64,000 nt of DNA from Antedon mediterranea (Eukaryota > Echinodermata > Crinoidea > Comatulida > Antedonidae). Of this stretch, positions 57,970 to 64,000 are shown piece by piece; position 1 is the stretch's first letter, and each line of letters begins with the position of its first letter. The DNA is taken from the NCBI RefSeq assembly GCF_964355755.1, contig NC_092672.1, positions 28,018,501 through 28,082,500 of the forward strand, given 5' to 3'. The notes below the pieces were generated by a model. That model was not told where the DNA came from and made no database searches. It was given only the letters and a program-made list of their open reading frames with translations. The translations under genes and the position numbers were made by a program.

Positions 57970-60900
57970 TCAAATATAATCTTCTATTAATCTCCACTTT
58001 TGTCTGAAATTATACAATGTACTTCTTTTAGAAGCAATGTTTTTCTCTACGTTATAATTAAATTTTAACCGATTAAAGAAAACCTGGAAGACTGGCTTTT
58101 TGTGAGTTAATTTGTAACTAAATATAATTTTCTTAATCAACAAAATACATAGATTTAATAACATATCAGGATTTTCTGTATTGTAACCAAATAATATGGA
58201 GGTTTTATCAAGGTAAATCTTTGTTTTTGAAATGTTTTCCCACCAAGTTGTGAATTCATCCCATAGTTTGGTTGCAATGTTACATTCAACCAAAAGATGG
58301 GTCATAGTTTCACTATTTGATTCACAATAGGAACACATATTACTCGGCACAATATTCATTTTATGTAGTCTACTATTAGTTGACAAGCAATTCACATTAA
58401 TTTTATACTGAAATATTCTGGTTCTTACCTCCTGAGAACATTTAAATGGTAATACATAGATATTTTCCCATTTATCGCTATCTACACCTAATTCATCCTG
58501 CAATTTACTTTGAGATGTTGGTATTTTAAAGATTTTTTTAATTAAGGCTCTGTATATATTTTTTGTACTCATACTTTCTAATTCTTTCTCTTCATTCTTT
58601 ACTTCCACTATAAACCCTCTCTTTTTATAATTTGTTCGTAAAAACCCTAGCTTCATGTTTGCTTTCCACTGTGGGGGTATTGCAGATATCGTCATTCTCC
58701 AGTGCATGAAATTACTTGTCGATAAGCCTCTCTTTATCCACGTATTAAAGGGAATGATATTACCGTTTTCATAAAAAAGGTCGCTTACTAAACATATCCC
58801 AACATCTCTGAGGCTCTTGTAATAAAATGGCTTGCCATGTATATGCATGTGCCTATTAAACCATATATATTGGGACCCTTCGTTTACTGTATCAGGATGT
58901 ATTAATTCGAAATAAGCGTTTAACATATCCTTATAAAACAATGGAATATTTTTCCAACTACGGACACAGTCCGCGCTTACATTACAATAAAAAATAGTGT
59001 CGCCTCCTTGCTTATTTAGGAACCTATGTAGTAGAGATCTACATGCTGCATTGACATTTATGTTATATCGTTGTATCCATTTTATCTTTAATGCCTTAAA
59101 CATACTTTTGATATCTACCATTTTTAAGCCGCCTTCTTCAATATTCCCAATTAATGTTGTTCTTTTTATCATACCTTTACCACCGTTCCATAAGAAATTA
59201 AATAGAATTGTTTCAATTGATTTAACTACATGGGGCGGTATATGTATGACAGATGCTAAATATATAAATTGGGATATTGCGAATGTTTTAATTAAAATTA
59301 TTTTTCCTGCTAAGGTTAGTTGTCTGGTTCTCCATATGTTTAATATTGTTTTTAGTTGTTTAATTTTCGTTTCGAAATTACATTTTTCCCGTTGTCTTTC
59401 ATTATAAGAAAAGTAAACTCCTAATGCTTTTACTGGTTGTTGTGGCCATTGCATATGTATTGGTTTGTTTTTACATCGCCTATTTGAACCAAGCCATATA
59501 GCCTGCGATTTGCTTATATTTAATTTCAAGCCCGATATTTTTGAAAATTTCTCTATTAAGTTAATTATATTTTTTGCTGACACTTCATCTTTCAAAAAGC
59601 ATGTGGAGTCGTCTGCATATTGAGTTATTTTAATTTCTCTATTATTTACTGCAATCCCCTTAATAGTTTTATCGTCTCGTATGGCACATGCTAGTAATTC
59701 TATTGATAGGATAAATAAGTAAGGGCTGAGGGGGTCACCCTGTCGTACACCCCTTCCAACTGGAAAATAACTTGATGACTGCCCATTATTTATCACGCAA
59801 CTACTTATATCAGTATATAATGCTTTTATGAATTGAATAAATTTTTCTCCGAGGTTTACTTTTTTTAAAACTTGAAACAAAAAACCCCATTCAAGCGAAT
59901 CGAATGCTTTTTCATAGTCCAAAAAAAAGCATAATTCCTGGAATATTTTTTATTTTGGTAAACTCCATAATATCTTCAATTGTTCGTACTGACTCGCCAA
60001 TGTATCGGCCCTTTACAAAACCGGTTTGATCAATGTGGATAAGGGAAGGAATAAACTGGCTCAATCTAGTGGATAGTGCTTTCGATGCTATTTTGTAGTC
60101 CACATTTAGTAATGATATGGGTCTCCAATTCTTTAATTTGCATCGGTCTTTGCCTTCTTTTTCAATAAGAGTTATTACCGCCTGTCTCTGTGAGGTACTC
60201 ATTTTTCCGCTATTTAAACCTATATTAAGTGTTTTTACCATTATTGGACCTATAATATCCCAGAATTTTAAATACCATTCGTTTGATAAACCGTCATTAC
60301 CAGGGCTTTTATTTTGTGGCATGCTTTTTAGGGCATTGTAACATTCTCGAATTGTCAGGTCTCCTTCACAGATTATATTACTTTCTTCAGTTAAAGTTGG
60401 GATACTTTCGCTATTGAAAAAACTGTTATCTGTAAGACTTTCATTTATTTGAGTATTCGATTTGTATATTTTTTCGTAATAATCTTTTTGTAAATTTAAT
60501 ATATCTTGTGGATTATTTATTTCTATCTCTGCATCTGTTATTATTTTTTTACATTGTTTTTTTCTATTATTCCTTTTTTCTAAACCTAGGAAATATTTAT
60601 TGCTTTTTTCTCCTTCTTCTGCCCATTTAATCCTCGATCTTACAATAAGGCCATTGATCAGCTGTGCATCCAGCTCCTCTAGCTCCAGTTTAACTCTCTC
60701 TAATTCTAATAAATTTATTTCACTTGTATCTTCTGCGACTTTAATGTCCAGTTGGATCATTTTCAAATTCAGTTCTTCTATTTTTTTTTTTTTTTTTTTA
60801 CATTGTTTTTTGGAATAATTAATCGTTTTTTCCCTACATTTAAATTTTAGCCACTCCCATTTGACTTGCTCGTCTGATATTTCGTTGTTTTCAATCCACT

Positions 60901-61085
60901 CCCTTAGATGCGTGTTCATTTCATTTATATAATTAATATCATTTAAGTGCGAGTTATTGAATTTCCAGTGACCTGGCCCTCTATTAGATTCTTTTTGTAA
61001 TTGGATTGTAATTGAAACCGCCGAATGATCGGTTCGTAAACTTGGAAAGATATCACTGTTTATAGTAAATTCTTTCATACTATTA
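57970..61085 (-). pseudogene. L1-like ORF2: end of endonuclease, RT, zinc motif
   Basis: From the Helitron junction the frame reads NSMKEFTINSDIFPSLRTDH and SAVSI (last endonuclease block), then a lysine-rich helical linker, SNKYFLGLEKRNNRK, NKSPGNDGLSNEWYLKFW, NWRPISLLNVDYKIASKALS and DQTGFVKGRYIGES. After the frameshift come DYEKAFDSLEW (catalytic Asp), GVRQGDPLSPYLFILSIELL, YADDSTCFL (catalytic pair), GLKLNISKSQAIWLGS and LGVYFSYN. Near the C-terminus is CSYCESNSETMTHLLVEC, a C-x2-C-x8-H-x4-C motif. The only frame break is one extra base in a T8 run. The sequence is otherwise intact over more than 1,000 codons, so the copy is young. Confidence 0.88.
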
Positions 61086-63635
61086 TCTATATATAAATTT
61101 ACGTAAGGGCAAAATTCGGTAAATCGCGCCTTACTTCTAGAATTTTCACTCGATGGTATGTAAAGTTGGTTCGTACTTTCGGTACTTATTTTAACCGCCT
61201 GATGTAACCCTGTTTACTAATTAAATTGAGTTAGATAATTAGTTATTGACGATTAAAACGAATTTAGGTTCAAAGATTTGCCCCAAATAGGGGTGTTTTC
61301 CGATCGTGGTATACACTGTCTAATGGATGTCCATCTTGAAAAATACCCGCCAAAAAAATGCGAGGAGGCTTCGCATTTTTCTATCTCCTCCTACGATAAT
61401 TGTTTTTAATAGCTGAAAACCGGTTGAACAGCTAGAGTACACCATCATAATGTTGAAGACAGGCCGATTTTCTTTAAAAAATACTATTTTGATAGATTTA
61501 ATATACGATTATACAAATGTATTGATTTGCGATGAATGGAACATCCCAATCTCTCAGTCTGCCAGAGTTGGTTTAACACAAGTACTGTAGGTAAATTTAT
61601 GAGCCCTTGGTTTAACACATACGGTAGGTAAATATATGGGCCCTTTGAGAATAAACTTGCAATACTTTGACAATACTGTAAATACCTATTAACTATTTTT
61701 CATTTGAATCGAACATTTCTTACTGTGAATGTTCGTACTGTTAGATGTAATATAAAAATATATACAAATAAACTTTATTACTGAGACTGTGGATAGGCTC
61801 TACTGTTAGATATACAAATAAACTTTATACTGACAGTTCCTTCTCAACGTTTGTATTAATTAATAATTACCAAAAATATAAACGTCGTAGTGGTGTATCG
61901 TGACATGTACTTTAATATTTCAATCGATTATGACAGTGACAATTTTAACAAAGTATTAAATCGCAAATGTTTTAGGCCTACTGTATTTAGAGGTATATTA
62001 TTTATAGGCCTATAAAACATGAACAAAATATTTCGTTACTCAGTGGATAAAGAATATATTTAAAAATTGTTCCTCTTTGTACCTATCCGCTTTCCCATCC
62101 CTCAACCCTAATGTTACATAGCGAGGAGGCTTCGCATTTTCCTATCTCCTCCTACGATAATTGTTTTTAATAGCTGAAAACCGGTTGAACAGCTAGAGTA
62201 CACCATCATAATGTTGAAGACAGGCCGATTTTCTTTAAAAAAATACTATTTTGATAGATTGCTAGAGTACACCATCATAATGTTGAAGACAGGCCGATTT
62301 TCTTTAAAAAATACTATTTTGATAGATTTAATATACGATTATACAAATGTATTGATTTGCGATGAATGGAACATCCAGTAGTTTGGTTTAACACAAGTAC
62401 TGTAGGTAAATTTATGAGCCCTTGGTTTAACACATACGGTAGGTAAATATATGGGCCCTTTGAGAATAAACTTGCAATAGGTTCGGAAAATGTTAAAAAC
62501 CAATTTCTATTATTTGAATCGGTAAACAGTTTCCATTTATTATACATTGATAATGAAACATGAAATATTCCTATTTATGTCCCTCGAGGTTCATTACAAT
62601 TTATATTTAGTAGTCCCACGGACTTCATCTTAGCCACTCCCCCGAGTGCTAAGGCCAAATTTATGATACCCTACTTTCTATGTAGTTACAGTTAGTTCTT
62701 GACGATAATAATAATACAACGAATTTAGGTTACACCCTTCGGCCGCGAAAACGTTTCTGTACAAATATGATACCGATTGGCTTTATTTCATTCAACAGCG
62801 ACCATAATCTCGGCAATTACAGGATAGATAAACTATTTTATTATTGATGTGCTTATAAATTAAGACTCATGTAAACAGCTTGATTACATCATTTTACAGA
62901 CAAACGAAACTTTTTTAAACCTACTGTTTCAATAACTGAGTATAATACTGTATACGTTTTCATAAGTAAGTGCATATACATTTTCGTGTTTTCATTGACG
63001 AGATTGTAATAGTAACTTCAGTAACTATTACAGTACTTATTTATTATACGACACAAGACAATTGTATCTGACAGGTACGTACATTATTCTAAAAAATAAG
63101 TCTAGATAGATCCCTTAGGCGTCATAAATCACAGGCCAACAAATCAGTACTCATGACAGAAATTCGACCCAGTTTGGTTCACACAAATGTTTACAGGAAG
63201 TTCAACACCACAACCGATGATTTGCCCTAAATATTTAGGTAGACTACAGTTTAATTTTTCACTGAATAGGAGCTTGAATTTCCGATTTCCATTTCGCAGA
63301 ATGTCTAGGTCTATTTATTTAGTTTGGTTCTTATAATATATAAATACAATCAACTTTATTACTGCGGTTCCATCACCACCACCACGTGCTGCCGCCCAAT
63401 TCCCGTACATACATTTCCATTTCTCCCTAATTTCTTTAATCCACATAAATTAATTGTCCTTTATGGAATCCAGTATTGGTTTTGTTGTCTCTATTTCTGA
63501 ATACCCCAATTAGGGGGACACTTCCGTTTTTGTTTAGTGTCCCAAAAAAGTCCCCGTCCGTGGATTCTACTGTATTCGAGAACCATCTGTGAGCACCCCT
63601 AGATGGTACGCGAGCGAAGCGAGCGTGCCATCTAG
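61086..63635 (+). mobile_element. 2,550-bp non-autonomous Helitron
   Basis: Begins TCTATATATAAATTTACG after a host A and ends with a hairpin (AGATGGTACG/CGTGCCATCT, one wobble pair) running into CTAG before a host T. Removing it joins the LINE into an uninterrupted endonuclease frame (DYFLINNSMKEFT), with no target duplication. That is the Helitron rule of insertion between A and T. There is no Rep/helicase reading frame. The interior has a duplicated segment and AT-rich filler. Confidence 0.88.
61356..62480. repeat. Internal direct duplication in the Helitron
   Basis: 61358-61662 recurs at 62120-62480: GCGAGGAGGCTTCGCATTTT, TAGCTGAAAACCGGTTGAAC, GTTGAAGACAGGCCGATTTT and GGTTTAACACATACGGTAGG are in the same order. 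Within the second copy about 80 bp (GCTAGAGTACACCATCATAA onward) is repeated again at 62261. Confidence 0.9.
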
Positions 63636-64000
63636 TTTATTAGAAAATAATCTAATCTGCATTGTACCAGGGGTTTACGTTGTCTCCATGTATACCTACA
63701 TTCCAATGGATGCATATCTCTCCATATATCAATTAAGTCAAAGGCATCTATAATTTCTATAATTTTATCGACTACATTTTGTTTTTGTTTGGTAGATCCC
63801 CCCCTTTTATCTACTTCATTTAATGTACAGTTAAAATCTCCACCAAGTATAATATTTTCCCACCCATTGTTATGTTTTTCAATGATTATATTTTTTAAGT
63901 TCTCATAATATTTAATCTTCATTTGCTCAGTGTTAGGTGCATAGATATTTATTATTGTAAATTGACAATCATTTTTTATCATTTCAATAATTAGAACCCT
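63636..64000 (-). pseudogene. L1-like ORF2: endonuclease part, 5' side of Helitron
   Basis: The frame is open from the window edge to the Helitron: VLIIEMIKNDCQFTIINIYA, PNTEQMKIKYYENL, IILGGDFNCTLNEVDKRGGS, and WRQRKPLVQCRLDYFLIN. GGDFNC and RLDYFLI are conserved APE-type endonuclease blocks. The remaining N-terminus lies beyond the window. Confidence 0.88.

Larger units (their letters stand above)
57279..64000 (-). mobile_element. L1-like LINE, minus strand, split by a Helitron
   Basis: The poly(A) tail is the T-run at about 57279-57312 on the plus strand. About 660 bp of 3' UTR precede the stop at 57970. ORF2 then runs to the window edge at 64000, interrupted by the Helitron at 61086-63635 and by a one-base frameshift at 59921-59928. 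Endonuclease, RT and a C-terminal zinc motif are all present. The 5' end and ORF1 lie outside the window. Confidence 0.9.

Noticed and set aside
58997-59407. 136-residue plus-strand frame
   Set aside because: Antisense shadow of the L1-like reverse transcriptase.

Overview
This is intron-rich, AT-rich animal DNA. The cellular genes are a secreted PAN plus fibrinogen-domain protein and an SLC17-type transporter. The remains of a Mab-21/cGAS-like gene, the frequent TAGGCCTA-type words and the mix of L1-like and CR1-like LINEs, Helitron, TIR transposons and tRNA-derived repeats point to a marine invertebrate, perhaps an echinoderm or another non-vertebrate deuterostome. That placement is inference. 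Nothing here is prokaryotic or viral.

Layout. 0.27-2.3 kb: a non-autonomous TIR element carrying a 75-bp minisatellite. 4.1-6.8 kb: a tandem array with seven minus-strand tRNA-Val(AAC)-like units, one unit split by a LINE tail. 7.5-9.5 kb: a frameshifted Mab-21/cGLR-like pseudogene. 9.8 kb: an eroded SLC17 exon. 10.3-12.1 kb: a 5'-truncated L1-like LINE. 14.7-17.9 kb: fibrinogen-related gene A (minus, five exons, 309 aa). 18.5-22.6 kb: a decayed CR1-like LINE whose first ORF has an SGNH esterase and two zinc knuckles. 23.3-28.25 kb: a duplicated 5' part of the SLC17 gene, split by a TIR transposon. 28.6-31.1 kb: fibrinogen-related gene B (minus, 308 aa). 32.3-37.6 kb: a 5.2-kb transposon with about 1-kb inverted repeats and a broken protein of a family I cannot name. 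38.3-40.1 kb: two related TIR ends. 41.7-52.9 kb: the complete ten-exon SLC17 gene (463 aa) with many intronic transposons. 55.4-56.2 kb: a LINE 3' end. 57.3-64.0 kb: a nearly intact L1-like LINE (minus) cut in its endonuclease by a 2,550-bp Helitron.

The region looks like repeated duplication of one unit, [SLC17 first exons - fibrinogen-related gene]. A relic exon plus gene A lies at 9.8-18 kb, a good exon pair plus gene B at 24-31 kb, and the full SLC17 gene at 42-53 kb. The duplicates give before-and-after views of several insertions, so element ends and target-site duplications can be read directly. The two fibrinogen-related paralogues differ mostly by amino-acid-changing substitutions in their recognition-domain exons, while introns and upstream DNA stay very similar.

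Exon models were built by eye from splice sites, phase and protein family resemblance. No database search was run.
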